A stretch of 64,000 nucleotides of DNA from Laedolimicola sp934402125 (GCF_052065835.1 NZ_JBQHTG010000001.1:558001-622000); one strand, 5' to 3'. Positions 16,925 through 26,338 are shown, counted from the first letter of the stretch. Numbers and translations are program-made. The notes: a model not told the origin generated them from the sequence alone.

Positions 16925-18298
16925 ATGGAAAAACGTGAACGCTTTTCATCCCGGCTGGGCTTTATCCTGATTTCAGCCGGCTGCGCCATCGGACTGGGAA
17001 ATGTCTGGCGCTTTCCTTATATCACCGGTAAATACGGCGGAGCTGCCTTTGTACTGATTTATCTGGTCTTTCTGATCATCTTAGGTATGCCGATTATGGC
17101 TATGGAATTTGCGGTGGGCCGCGCCAGCCGGAAATCCGCGGCGCGCAGCTTTCATGTGCTGGAGCCCAAGGGCACCAAATGGCACATTGAGGGCTATCTG
17201 GCCATGCTGGGCAATTACCTGCTGATGATGTTCTATACCACCGTGGGCGGCTGGATGATTTCCTATATCTTTAAGATGGCTTCCGGTTCCTTCCAGGGGC
17301 TCGCTCCGGATCAGGTGGGCGGCGTATTCAACGATATGCTGTCCTCTCCGGGCTCGATGACCTTCTGGATGGTGGTAGCTGTACTTCTGGCCTTCGGTAT
17401 CTGCAGTATGGGACTCCAGAACGGCGTTGAACGCATCACCAAAATCATGATGTCCTTTCTACTGATTATCCTGATCGTGCTTTGCATCCGCAGCGTGACC
17501 CTCCCGGGCGCGTCCGCGGGACTTCAGTTTTATCTGATTCCCGATTTCGGCAAAATCGTGGAAAATGGTCTCGGAGAGGTCATCTTCGCAGCCATGGGAC
17601 AGGCCTTCTTTACCCTAAGTCTTGGCATCGGTGCCATGGCCATCTTCGGCAGCTATATCAGCCGTGACCGCACTCTGATGGGAGAATCTGTCAATATCTG
17701 TATTCTGGACACCATCGTAGCCCTGATGGCCGGACTGGTGATTTTCCCGGCCTGCTTTGCCTTCGGGGTAGATCCGGGCGAGGGACCCGGACTGGTCTTT
17801 GTCACCCTGCCGAATATCTTCAACCAGATGGCTGCCGGAAGACTGTGGGGAACCCTGTTTTTTATCTTTATGAGCTTTGCGGCCCTGTCCACCATCATTG
17901 CCGTCTTTGAAAATATCATCAGCTTCGGCATTGACCTGTGGGGCTGGACCCGTAAAAAATCTGTCCTTGTAAACCTGGTTCTGATTCTGGTGCTGTCCCT
18001 GCCCTGCGTACTGGGCTTCAATGTATGGAGCGGTATCGCGCCCCTGGGAGCCGGAAGCACTATCCAGGATCTGGAGGACTTTATCGTATCCAACAACCTG
18101 CTTCCCCTGGGAAGCCTGCTCTACCTGCTGTTCTGTACCAGCCGCTATGGCTGGGGCTGGGATAATTTCATTGCCGAGGCAGACGCCGGTAAGGGAATCA
18201 AGTTCCCGAAATGGGCCAGATTTTATGTCAGCTACATCCTTCCGCTGATTGTGCTCTTTATCCTTGTGATGGGATACTGGCAGAAATTCGCGGCGTAA
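16925..18298 (+). CDS. Sodium-dependent neurotransmitter-symporter (NSS/SNF) family amino acid transporter
   Basis: Na+-coupled amino acid importer of the LeuT/MhsT type. The 457 residues carry about eleven helices, as in many bacterial members. The family signature is clear at the N-terminus: RLGFILISAGCAIGLGNVWR, with the unwound TM1 region around AIGLGNVWRFPY. TM6 is represented by SLGIGAMAIFGSY. The ATG at 16925 follows AGAGGGAGAATTTTGT. It is monocistronic with its own promoter and terminator. The substrate is not predictable here; MhsT-like hydrophobic amino acid uptake is one option. Confidence 0.93.
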   Translation: MEKRERFSSRLGFILISAGCAIGLGNVWRFPYITGKYGGAAFVLIYLVFLIILGMPIMAMEFAVGRASRKSAARSFHVLEPKGTKWHIEGYLAMLGNYLLMMFYTTVGGWMISYIFKMASGSFQGLAPDQVGGVFNDMLSSPGSMTFWMVVAVLLAFGICSMGLQNGVERITKIMMSFLLIILIVLCIRSVTLPGASAGLQFYLIPDFGKIVENGLGEVIFAAMGQAFFTLSLGIGAMAIFGSYISRDRTLMGESVNICILDTIVALMAGLVIFPACFAFGVDPGEGPGLVFVTLPNIFNQMAAGRLWGTLFFIFMSFAALSTIIAVFENIISFGIDLWGWTRKKSVLVNLVLILVLSLPCVLGFNVWSGIAPLGAGSTIQDLEDFIVSNNLLPLGSLLYLLFCTSRYGWGWDNFIAEADAGKGIKFPKWARFYVSYILPLIVLFILVMGYWQKFAA

Positions 18299-18314
18299 AT
18301 AAAGCACATTGTTT

Positions 18315-18360
18315 AAAAAGCCCCTCTTCATGCAGTCACTTGCATGAAGAGGGGCTTTTT
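18315..18360. terminator. Bidirectional intrinsic terminator
   Basis: A long stem (AAAAAGCCCCTCTTCATGCA and its complement around a 6-nt loop) with flanking A/T runs, shared by the convergent NSS and amt genes. Confidence 0.92.
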
Positions 18361-18362
18361 AT

Positions 18363-20108
18363 TTATTCTACATCCTGCAGAGCGTCCATATCCACTTCGC
18401 CGGTACGGACCTTAACCACCTTATCCACACTGTATACAAAGATCTTGCCATCTCCGATATGTCCGGTATACAAAGCCTTCTTAGCTGCCTCGATCACTGT
18501 ATCTACCGGGATACTTCCGACAATCACCTCTACCTTTACCTTGGGAAGCAGGGTTGCGTCCATCTCAACGCCACGATATTTCTCACCTGCGCCCTTCTGG
18601 ATACCGCAGCCCATAACCTGGGTTACAGTCATACCTGTTACGCCGATATCGTTCATGGCCTTCTTCAGCTTGTCATAACGTGACAGCTTCGCAATGATGG
18701 ATACCTTGTAAATACCCGTTGCGGATACCGCCGGCTGGATGACCTTCACCGCCGCGTTCTTCTGGACCTCGGAAGCTGCCTCATATTCATCTACGCCCAG
18801 ATTGGTGTTCTCATTTACCTCCATGGTCATGGTATTGGAGATATCCATAATGCTGAAGCCGGCATAAGCGGAGGGAAGTCCATGCTCACAGGAATCCAGA
18901 CCTACAATTTCTTCTGTCTCACTTACCCGGAGTCCGAACACTGCCTTGATAAAGAAGAATACCAGCGTCATGGTGACTCCGGTCCAGGCGAGTACGGAAA
19001 CCATGCCCAGAAGCTGTTTGCCCAGAAGCGTAAAACCACCGCCGTAGAAAAGGCCTATCAGCGTATCATTTCCCGGAGCGCTGGTTGTCGCGAAAAGACC
19101 TACCGCAATGGTTCCCCACATACCATTCATGAAATGAACGGCTACCGCGCCAACCGGATCGTCCACATGCAGCACATAATCCAGAAACCATACGCCGAAT
19201 ACCACCAGGACGCCTGCCACCGCACCGATGATAATTGCACCGAGACAGTCTGTCACATCACAGGGAGCTGTAATCGCTACCAGACCTGCCAGAGACGCAT
19301 TCAGGCACATGGATACGTCCGGCTTGCCGTAACGGATCCAGGTAAATACCATACACACTATGGTTGCCACAGCAGGAGCCACCGTTGTAGTCAGAAATAC
19401 GCTTCCCAGCTGCTCTACGCTTGTGCAGGCCGCGCCGTTGAAGCCGTACCAGCCCAGCCACAAAATGAAGCAGCCCAGACAGCCCAGGGGCAGGTTGTGT
19501 CCCGGAAACGCGTTTACCTTGATAATCTTTCCTTTCTTATCCTTTCCGAATTTTCCGATACGGGGTCCGAGAATCTTCGCGCCAATCAGCGCGCTGCAGC
19601 CGCCTACCATATGGATTGCGCAGGATCCTGCGAAATCATGGAAGCCAAGCTGCGCGAGCCAGCCGCCGCCCCAGATCCAGTGCGCCTCAATGGGATACAC
19701 CAACGCGGAAATGATAGCGGAGTATACACAGTAGGAAAGGAACTTTGTTCTCTCTGCCATGGCGCCGGATACAATCGTCGCTGTCGTGGCGCAGAATACC
19801 AGGTTAAATACAAAGCTGGAATAATCAAACTCTCCATAAGCTGTAAAAATATCAAAACCGGGCTTTCCGATGAGTCCGACCACGTCCTCACCGAGAAGCA
19901 GCCCAAAACCAATCAGAATAAACACAACAGTACCGATACAGAAGTCCATAAGATTCTTCATCAGGATATTACCGGTGTTCTTGGCTCTCGTAAAGCCTGC
20001 CTCCACCATGGCAAATCCTGCCTGCATCCAGAATACCAGCGCGGCTCCAATCAGGAACCAGACAGCAAACAGCTGACCGTCAACAACACTTAACATTTCC
20101 TGGGTCAT
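18363..20108 (-). CDS. amt: Ammonium transporter fused to a PII (GlnB/GlnK) domain
   Basis: Ammonium channel with its own PII regulator attached. The 581 residues from ATG 20108 (preceded by GAGGAGGAAGTGTT) comprise an Amt domain of about eleven helices (VFWMQAGFAMVEAGFTR; QLGFHDFAGSCAIHMVGG). A linker leads to a C-terminal PII domain of about 110 residues (IAKLSRYDKLKKAM ... GIGDGKIFVY-like end). The PII T-loop keeps the residue equal to Tyr46 (KYRG), but the position of Tyr51, the uridylylation site in E. coli, is Met. Nucleotide sensing rather than uridylylation is therefore expected. The frame stays open for 64 codons upstream through the leader, but the strong ribosome site fixes the start. 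Confidence 0.93.
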   Translation of the reverse strand: MTQEMLSVVDGQLFAVWFLIGAALVFWMQAGFAMVEAGFTRAKNTGNILMKNLMDFCIGTVVFILIGFGLLLGEDVVGLIGKPGFDIFTAYGEFDYSSFVFNLVFCATTATIVSGAMAERTKFLSYCVYSAIISALVYPIEAHWIWGGGWLAQLGFHDFAGSCAIHMVGGCSALIGAKILGPRIGKFGKDKKGKIIKVNAFPGHNLPLGCLGCFILWLGWYGFNGAACTSVEQLGSVFLTTTVAPAVATIVCMVFTWIRYGKPDVSMCLNASLAGLVAITAPCDVTDCLGAIIIGAVAGVLVVFGVWFLDYVLHVDDPVGAVAVHFMNGMWGTIAVGLFATTSAPGNDTLIGLFYGGGFTLLGKQLLGMVSVLAWTGVTMTLVFFFIKAVFGLRVSETEEIVGLDSCEHGLPSAYAGFSIMDISNTMTMEVNENTNLGVDEYEAASEVQKNAAVKVIQPAVSATGIYKVSIIAKLSRYDKLKKAMNDIGVTGMTVTQVMGCGIQKGAGEKYRGVEMDATLLPKVKVEVIVGSIPVDTVIEAAKKALYTGHIGDGKIFVYSVDKVVKVRTGEVDMDALQDVE

Positions 20109-20139
20109 AACACTTCCTCCTCTTTTTTCACAGATTATC

Positions 20140-20200
20140 CTGCAGGGCTCCGGAGTTATAATACATTCCCTGCAGAACGGTAACGAGCTTTGCTCATTAC
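20140..20200 (-). other. Two leader hairpins before amt
   Basis: A 9-bp stem GTAATGAGC/GCTCGTTAC with an AAA loop (20180-20200) and an 8-bp stem CTGCAGGG/CCCTGCAG (20140-20175). Both lie between the leader terminator and the amt ribosome site and may be ligand- or protein-binding structures. Confidence 0.55.
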
Positions 20201-20208
20201 GTGTGGCA

Positions 20209-20257
20209 ATAAAAAAGGAGATTCGGTCCGGCGGAATATCCGCTTCCAAATCTCCTT
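20209..20257 (-). terminator. Intrinsic terminator at the 5' end of the amt leader
   Basis: Minus-strand AAGGAGATTTGG (20257-20246) pairs with CCGAATCTCCTT (20226-20215), 12 bp with one G-U, with an inner GCGGA/TCCGC hairpin. It is followed by TTTTTTATT. The predicted transcription start (about 20264) is only about 7 nt upstream, so most transcripts would end after some 55 nt unless the hairpin is overcome. Confidence 0.75.
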
Positions 20258-20270
20258 TGATATGTGACAT

Positions 20271-20300
20271 ATTATACACAGGAATTTCAGAAACTGTCAA
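20271..20300 (-). promoter_or_regulatory. amt promoter
   Basis: Consensus TTGACA (20295-20300), 18 bp, consensus TATAAT (20271-20276). The stretch between this promoter and 20530 is AT-rich and I see no gene in it. Confidence 0.8.
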
Positions 20301-20533
20301 TCATTAGATTATATAAAATTACATCTTAAATTTTTGTAAAATTCTTTGATTTTTAACAAAATGTGCAAAATCTCCGTTCATATTTTATTCATATTTCTTT
20401 TAAAAATCGTTCAATTCATGCTCATATCGAATTCATTTTCCGCCCATATAATAACAGTATAAGATAAAGAAAAACAAAGAAACACCTAACAAAGTCCATT
20501 ACTTATTTTTTGAATAAACTTTTTCATAATAAA

Positions 20534-20558
20534 TGCCAGGCAGAATAGCTGCCTGGCA
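20534..20558 (-). terminator. Terminator of the DUF2142 gene
   Basis: A 10-bp perfect stem TGCCAGGCAG/CTGCCTGGCA with a 5-nt loop followed on the minus strand by TTTATTATG, 24 bp past the stop codon. Confidence 0.65.
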
Positions 20559-20581
20559 TCCTCCCGTTTATGGGGCTTTTT

Positions 20582-22045
20582 TTATTTTTCCTTCTTTTCT
20601 TCCCAGTCTTCCCCGTAAAGCTCCTCCATGGTATAAACCCGCACCACGGATTTATCCTCTACCTCCCGGTAGGCGGGCCACATGATTTTCACCACGCAAA
20701 ACAGGGCGCAGCCTGCCATCCACAGACAGACAAGCGTCAGCAACACCGATATGGCCTTCCGAGCTGCCTCTCCCCACCGTCGCTCCAGCCATTTCACCCA
20801 GAAATACAGGCCTCTGGCTATATAATACATAAAGGGAAGCAGCATAGGCATACTGTAGCGTCCCTGGGGCTGGTAATCCGTCCCATAGGAATACCAGAAA
20901 TTCAGGATATTCGGAACCAGAACTGCCACCAGCATTCCCAGATGCCAGCACAGACGCTCTGAACCGGGCAGCGTCTTTTCTGTCCTACCGCGGAATTTTA
21001 CGATACTCTCTGCCAGCATTCCAAAAACTCCGGCTGCAAAAAGCAGACTGTAGCCAAGATACATCCACCAGCGCAGAGCATACCACAAGGGGCCCAGTAC
21101 GCCGATAAAGCTCTTCCATACGGAAATGGCCCAGTCTGAATGAAACAGCATATAGGCCATGGAATGACCCTGGTTCCGATAATTCTGCCGGTTGGAGGGC
21201 TTCAGAATATCCATGGCGTAATGCTCCGCATACTCCTCCTGGGTCCGTAGTCCCAGAATGTCCCCGTCGTACAGGAAATAATTCCGTACAAACCACCAGC
21301 CTGCCAATACCAGTACGATACCCAGAATCAGAAAACCCTTTTTCCAAAATTGCTGCCAGATCAGCTTCTTCCGCTCCGGATCCGGCTCCTTCCGGCTCCA
21401 TTCCAGATGAAAGCCCAGGTAAATCAGGGCCGCGGTAATCAGAAAACCATAGGCATTGTAGTAGGACAGGATACAGATAGCGCAGGAAAGCGCAATCCCG
21501 ATACAGGTTCTGACGGAAAACCGGTCTTCCATTCCCCTGAGCACATAGAACAGAATCATGGCCGTAGCCATCAGCGCCATAGAATCACAATTCAGATAGG
21601 TAAACAGAAAGCAGGCCTGGGGCAGACAGACCGTCAGCAGAGTAAACAGCCACTGTACCGTCTTCCGGTCAAACAGCTTTACGGAAATTGCCCTCACATA
21701 CCCGGCAAAAATCAAACCGCAGATCACGCTGACCAGACGTCCCGCAAAAATCAGGGAAAAGGCGTCCTTCGTCACAAGCATGGCAATCCGCACAAAGAGC
21801 GCCTCTGCCATCTGGGGCAGAATGGGCCGGAAGCCATAGGTAAAGCCCCAGGAATAATCCATAATTTCCTGCTGATAACCTGTGGGCAGCTTGCCGTATT
21901 CCACGATATAATCCACGATACGGGAGCGCATATACTCATCCGGCCCCTCGTTAAAGGGCAGGATCCAGGCCCAGGCGATCCAGATCAGCAAAAGGAAAGC
22001 AAAGAATGCCAGCTCTAACCCTTTCTCTTTTGTAAGCTTTTTCAT
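20582..22045 (-). CDS. DUF2142-type polytopic membrane protein (GT-C glycosyltransferase-like)
   Basis: The 487-residue protein has about eleven membrane helices. After TM1 there is an acidic motif in the first outer loop (NEGPDEYMR), where GT-C enzymes carry their catalytic Asp/Glu. Near residue 405 lies the QGRYSMPMLLP motif seen in DUF2142 proteins. By analogy it may transfer a lipid-linked sugar to a cell-surface glycan; no enzymatic activity can be read directly. It is monocistronic with its own terminator and no polysaccharide genes next to it. The ATG at 22045 has a weak upstream region, AAAGGAATATGTAAAATTT. Confidence 0.78.
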   Translation of the reverse strand: MKKLTKEKGLELAFFAFLLLIWIAWAWILPFNEGPDEYMRSRIVDYIVEYGKLPTGYQQEIMDYSWGFTYGFRPILPQMAEALFVRIAMLVTKDAFSLIFAGRLVSVICGLIFAGYVRAISVKLFDRKTVQWLFTLLTVCLPQACFLFTYLNCDSMALMATAMILFYVLRGMEDRFSVRTCIGIALSCAICILSYYNAYGFLITAALIYLGFHLEWSRKEPDPERKKLIWQQFWKKGFLILGIVLVLAGWWFVRNYFLYDGDILGLRTQEEYAEHYAMDILKPSNRQNYRNQGHSMAYMLFHSDWAISVWKSFIGVLGPLWYALRWWMYLGYSLLFAAGVFGMLAESIVKFRGRTEKTLPGSERLCWHLGMLVAVLVPNILNFWYSYGTDYQPQGRYSMPMLLPFMYYIARGLYFWVKWLERRWGEAARKAISVLLTLVCLWMAGCALFCVVKIMWPAYREVEDKSVVRVYTMEELYGEDWEEKKEK

Positions 22046-22176
22046 AAATTTTACATATTCCTTTATTCCATATTTTTCTTGTTGTAAAAATCTATTATTT
22101 TATTATAGCAATGAATGAACGGGAACACAATATAGAACACCCACTTAAAAAGGGCAAAAAAAATGCGGAGGCATTC

Positions 22177-22207
22177 GCCAAGGTCACATGCAAGCATGGA
22201 CTTTGGC
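22177..22207. repeat. Intergenic palindrome with a CATGC-AA-GCATG tip
   Basis: A hairpin of 14 bp with one bulged A: GCCAAGGTC/GACTTTGGC closing CATGC-AA-GCATG. It lies in the 393-bp gene-free gap 22046-22438, of which the rest holds only the glk terminator. A similar tip occurs in the element at 28554-28614. Confidence 0.55.
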
Positions 22208-22252
22208 TCACTGCTCACGCAAATAAAAGGGAGAGATAGGGCCTGGTGCCCT

Positions 22253-22296
22253 GTAATATAGAAAAAGGCATCACCACGGGAATTGGTAACGCCTTT
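22253..22296 (-). terminator. Terminator of the uvrC-hprK-glk cluster
   Basis: A 13-bp stem (AAAGGCGTTACCA with TGGTGATGCCTTT, two G-U pairs) followed by TTTTTCTATATT on the minus strand, about 140 bp after the glk stop. Confidence 0.75.
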
Positions 22297-22438
22297 GTTA
22301 TCATTAGTATTTTCTCTGTATTATCTTTTGTTGGTATGATTCTACTACGCGTTCCCCCAAAAGTCAATACGTTCTGCCGTCCAAAAATGTTGGTAATTTT
22401 TGTCGATTTTTCTGTGATTTGCACAAAGCGCTGAAATC

Positions 22439-23389
22439 TCAGGCCTCTGCTCTTTCGTCCAGCATCAGCTTCGCGCAGCCATAGATACCTGCGTCATTGC
22501 CCAGCTCTGCCAGGGCGAACGGGGTCTCACGGGTAGATTTATAGGCTACGGTCTGATAATGCTTCTGCACATAATCCAGCAGAATGGGACCAGCTTTGGA
22601 TACGCCTCCGCCGATTACGATGATCTCCGGATCTAATACGGCTGTCATGACCGCAACCACCTTGCCCAGATACGCGCCGAACTCTTCTACGATTTTCTCT
22701 GCCAGCGCGTCCCCCTCTTTTAATGCGTCAAACACGGAACGGGCGCTGATTTCCCGCTCACGCAGCACAGACGCCTCGTTGCTCTTCTCCAGCCATTCCT
22801 GCTCCAGGCGGGCGATACCGGTCGCAGACGCGTACTGCTCCAGACAGCCCTGGTTACCGCAGCCGCAGTGTCTTTCCTCGCCGTCCTTCACATGGATATG
22901 TCCAATCTCGCCTCCTGCTCCATGGGCGCCCACCAGAATCTTTCCGTCTATGACGATCCCGCCGCCGACTCCGGTTCCCAGCGTAATCATCAGGACGTCC
23001 CGATGACCTTTTCCGCCGCCCAGCCACATTTCACCCAGAGCTGCCACATTGGCGTCATTTCCTGCCTTACAGGGAAGTCCGGTCAACTCGGTCAGCTCCT
23101 TCGTTACCGCCTTATAGCCCCATCCCAGATTCGCCGTATGGGGCACGCTGCCGTCTGCGGCCACCGGTCCCGGCACGTCTACGCCAATGCCTGCGATCTC
23201 GCTCCGATCCAGCTTCTTCTCCTCCATTTTATCCAGAACAGCCTTTGCCAGATCCGGAAGAATCGCTTCCCCTTTCTTTTCCGTACGAGTCGGAATCTCC
23301 CATTTATCCAATACGATACCAGCTGAATCAAAAAGTCCCAGCTTCATGGTTGTTCCGCCGATATCGGCTCCAAAACAATATTTCTTCAT
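22439..23389 (-). CDS. glk: ROK family glucokinase
   Basis: Phosphorylates glucose with ATP. The 316 residues from ATG 23389 begin MKKYCFGADIGGTTMKLGLF, containing the ROK ATP motif DIGGT. The sugar-binding and catalytic part has GNDANVAALGE and GTGVGGGIVIDGK. The ROK zinc motif is intact (HCGCGNQGCLEQY). A second ATG pair 12-18 bp upstream lacks a ribosome site, while GGGGGATAAGAAC precedes the chosen start. It is the last gene of uvrC-hprK-glk, a layout common in Lachnospiraceae, and its product links to carbon control through HprK next door. Confidence 0.93.
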   Translation of the reverse strand: MKKYCFGADIGGTTMKLGLFDSAGIVLDKWEIPTRTEKKGEAILPDLAKAVLDKMEEKKLDRSEIAGIGVDVPGPVAADGSVPHTANLGWGYKAVTKELTELTGLPCKAGNDANVAALGEMWLGGGKGHRDVLMITLGTGVGGGIVIDGKILVGAHGAGGEIGHIHVKDGEERHCGCGNQGCLEQYASATGIARLEQEWLEKSNEASVLREREISARSVFDALKEGDALAEKIVEEFGAYLGKVVAVMTAVLDPEIIVIGGGVSKAGPILLDYVQKHYQTVAYKSTRETPFALAELGNDAGIYGCAKLMLDERAEA

Positions 23390-23411
23390 GTTCTTATCCC
23401 CCATCACTTTT

Positions 23412-24347
23412 TTAGTTCTTTCTTGCCATGCTCTCCTGTACGCGGCGGTACAGCTCCTGAGCCGCGTTGTAGCCCATCTTCTTCTGTCTGTTATTGACAG
23501 CGGCCGTCTCTACGATGATCGCCAGGTTCCGGCCCGGACGGATGGGCAGGGAATGGCAGACTACCTTATTGCCCAGGAATTCAGTATACTCCTCTGTCAG
23601 TCCCAGACGATCGTACTCCTTGTCCTTATCCCAGTCCTCCAGCTTGATTACCATATCGATGGTCTGGGTTTCCTTGACACACTCCACACCGAACAGCGTC
23701 TTTACGTCCACGATTCCGATACCGCGCAGCTCGATAAAATGCTTGGTGATCTCCGGAGAACGGCCCACCAGGGTGTCGTCGCTGACCTTGTGAATCTCCA
23801 CCACGTCGTCGGTTACCAGTCGGTGTCCCCGCTTAATCAGCTCCAGGGCCGCCTCGCTCTTACCGATTCCGCTCTCACCCATAATCAGGACGCCCTCACC
23901 GTATACGTCGACCAGTACGCCATGGATCGAGATACGGGGCGCCAGCTGCACGTTCAGCCAGCCGATGATGGCTGCCATAAAGTTGGACGTCTTCTTGTCG
24001 GAATAAAAGACCGGAACGCCGTATTGATTAGCCATCTCCAGGGCATAGGGCTCCGGCTCTGTACGGGAAGTATAGATCACGCAGGGGATATTGCTGGAAA
24101 AGAACTTCTCGTAGATAGGCTTCTTTTCCTCGTCAGTTCTGCTCTGCAGATACGTATATTCCACATATCCCAAAATCTGCACACGCTCTGTGGCGAAATG
24201 CGCGAAATATCCGGACAGCTGGATAGCCGGACGGTTAATCTCCGGGGACGCCAGCTTCTTTCCTGTCAGCTCTATCTCCGGCGTCAGATTCTTCAGATTC
24301 AGTTTTTCCACCATAAGCGTCATGTCTACGGTCTGTACACTTCCCAT
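23412..24347 (-). CDS. hprK: HPr kinase/phosphorylase
   Basis: Phosphorylates Ser46 of HPr when glycolytic intermediates are high, and dephosphorylates it otherwise; the central switch of carbon catabolite control in Firmicutes. The 311 residues match the family. An N-terminal HPrK_N domain (1-130) precedes the kinase domain with P-loop GESGIGKS (157-164). The following GHRLVTDDVVEIHK and the HPrK signature region near EIRGIGIVDV-type residues (ELRGIGIVDVKTLFG) complete the match. The stop is 22 bp from the glk start. Confidence 0.96.
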   Translation of the reverse strand: MGSVQTVDMTLMVEKLNLKNLTPEIELTGKKLASPEINRPAIQLSGYFAHFATERVQILGYVEYTYLQSRTDEEKKPIYEKFFSSNIPCVIYTSRTEPEPYALEMANQYGVPVFYSDKKTSNFMAAIIGWLNVQLAPRISIHGVLVDVYGEGVLIMGESGIGKSEAALELIKRGHRLVTDDVVEIHKVSDDTLVGRSPEITKHFIELRGIGIVDVKTLFGVECVKETQTIDMVIKLEDWDKDKEYDRLGLTEEYTEFLGNKVVCHSLPIRPGRNLAIIVETAAVNNRQKKMGYNAAQELYRRVQESMARKN

Positions 24348-24478
24348 TTTTGTTTCCTCGCTTCCTTATTTTCCCTTTTTATCAATTCTGACTGTCTGCG
24401 TTTCCTGCATTCCCGCTTGAATCCGGTATCGCAGACTCTGTTTTTATTTTACCATACTGCCTGAGAGCGGTACAAGGA

Positions 24479-26338
24479 TCAATGGAAAAATTTCCATACT
24501 TTCTCCGCGGCCGCCCGGTTCATGGAGGGTACGGCTGCCAGCGTCTCCACGTCTGCCTCCCGGATAGCCTCCAGCGACTGGAAATGACGCAGCAAGGCCT
24601 TTCTTCTGGCCGGACCGATCCCTTCGATATCGTCCAGCACGGAATGTACCTGCTCCTTGCTTCGCAGGGAACGGTGGTACTCGATAGCGAAGCGGTGAGC
24701 CTCGTCCTGGATCCGGGTAATCAGGCGGAAGCCCTCGGAATTGCGTTCAATGGGCAGCTCGCTATTCTGGTAATAGAGGCCGCGGGTACGGTGATTGTCG
24801 TCCTTGACCATACCGCAGACCGGGATGTTAAGTCCCAGCTCCTCCAGCACCTGCTGGGCAATATTGACCTGCCCCCGGCCGCCGTCCATCATCAGCAAAT
24901 CCGGAAACCGGGTAAAGCTTCCTACCTCCTCCGGCATTTCCTTCTCCTTCAGTTCCCGGCTTTCCTCCAGTCCGTGGGTAAACCGACGGGTCAGCACCTC
25001 CCGCATGCTGGCATAATCGTCCGGCCCCTTCACGGTACGGATTTTAAACTTGCGGTAATCGCTGCGTTTGGGCTTTCCATGATCGTAGACAATCATGGAT
25101 CCTACCGACTCGAAGCCGTTGGTATTGGAGATATCGAAGGCCTCGATACGATGAATCCCGGGAAGTCCCAGAATATCCGCAATTTCCTTCATAGCGCCTA
25201 TGGTCCGTCCTTCTTCCCGCTTGATCCGCTCCCGATCCTGACTCAAAACCAGACTGGCATTTTTCTTCGCCAGCTCCACCAGCTTCTCCTTTTCCCCGAT
25301 CTTGGGTACTCTCAGATAGACCCGGTGCCCCTTGCGGGCTGTCAGCCACTGCTCGATGAGCTCCTGATCCTCGACCTCGCATTCCAGCATCAGCTCCCGG
25401 GGAATGTAGGGTGTGCCGGCATAAAACTGCTTGATAAAGCTTCCCAGAATGGCAGCCTTCGGCTCTCCCTCATAGGTCTTCAGATAAAAATGATCCCGGC
25501 CGATGAGACGTCCGTCCCGGATAAAAAAGACCTGCACCACCGCGTCCCAGCCATCGCAGGACAGGGCGATAATGTCCTTATCTTCCATGTCGCTGTTGGT
25601 GATTTTCTGCTTCTGGGCAATCTGTCTCACACTGTTTAAAAGCTCCCGGTACTCGATAGCCTTTTCGAATTCCATGGCGTCGGAAGCCGCTGTCATCTTT
25701 TTCTCCAGCTCCTTTAAAAGCGGGGCATAATTTCCATTCAGGAAATCCAGCACCCGGGCTATGTTTTTTCCATATTCATCCTGTGAAATATAACCCTGGC
25801 AGGGAGCGTCGCACTGGTGAATGTGATAATTCAGGCAGGGGCGGTCTTTTCCTATATCCCGGGGCAGAACCCGGTGACAGGTGCGGATCTTATAAAGCTT
25901 ATGGATAAGCTCTATGGTGTCCTTGACTGCTCCGGCGCTGGTATAAGGCCCGTAGTATCTGGCCTTGTCCTTCTTAAGCATTCTGGAAAACAGGACCCTG
26001 GGGTAAGGCTCATTGGTGGTTACCTTAATGTAAGGATAGGTCTTATCGTCCATGAGCATGGTGTTATATTTTGGACGGTGCTCCTTGATCAGATTGCATT
26101 CCAGAACCAGGGCTTCCAGCTCTGAATCGGTAATGATATATTCAAAGCGGGCAATGTGCGTGACCATCTGCTCGATTTTCGGTCCCTTGTTCCGGCTGCT
26201 CTGAAAATACTGACGCACCCGGTTTTTCAGGGAAATGGCTTTCCCCACGTAAATGATTGCGTCGGTCTCGTCGTGCATAAGATAGACGCCCGGTTTGGAT
26301 GGAAGCTTTTTTAATTCTTCTTCGATGTTGAATTGCAT
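24479..26338 (-). CDS. uvrC: Excinuclease ABC subunit C
   Basis: Makes the dual incisions in UvrABC nucleotide excision repair. The 619 residues show the GIY-YIG nuclease at the N-terminus (KPGVYLMHDETDAIIYVGKA). A UVR motif lies near 205-240, an RNase H-like C-terminal nuclease domain (DGGRGQVNIA) follows, and the protein ends in a tandem HhH region (DDIEGIGPARRKALLRHF). The ATG at 26338 follows AAGGAGCCATCCC. It is separated from ftsH upstream by a long inverted-repeat element. Confidence 0.97.
   Translation of the reverse strand: MQFNIEEELKKLPSKPGVYLMHDETDAIIYVGKAISLKNRVRQYFQSSRNKGPKIEQMVTHIARFEYIITDSELEALVLECNLIKEHRPKYNTMLMDDKTYPYIKVTTNEPYPRVLFSRMLKKDKARYYGPYTSAGAVKDTIELIHKLYKIRTCHRVLPRDIGKDRPCLNYHIHQCDAPCQGYISQDEYGKNIARVLDFLNGNYAPLLKELEKKMTAASDAMEFEKAIEYRELLNSVRQIAQKQKITNSDMEDKDIIALSCDGWDAVVQVFFIRDGRLIGRDHFYLKTYEGEPKAAILGSFIKQFYAGTPYIPRELMLECEVEDQELIEQWLTARKGHRVYLRVPKIGEKEKLVELAKKNASLVLSQDRERIKREEGRTIGAMKEIADILGLPGIHRIEAFDISNTNGFESVGSMIVYDHGKPKRSDYRKFKIRTVKGPDDYASMREVLTRRFTHGLEESRELKEKEMPEEVGSFTRFPDLLMMDGGRGQVNIAQQVLEELGLNIPVCGMVKDDNHRTRGLYYQNSELPIERNSEGFRLITRIQDEAHRFAIEYHRSLRSKEQVHSVLDDIEGIGPARRKALLRHFQSLEAIREADVETLAAVPSMNRAAAEKVWKFFH

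Noticed and set aside
20109..20300. Extension of the Amt-PII protein by 64 residues.
   Set aside because: It translates the promoter and structured leader; the strong ribosome site before ATG 20108 and the normal Amt N-terminus fix the start.
22215..22424. A 69-codon minus-strand frame after glk.
   Set aside because: It contains the glk terminator hairpin and lacks a ribosome site.
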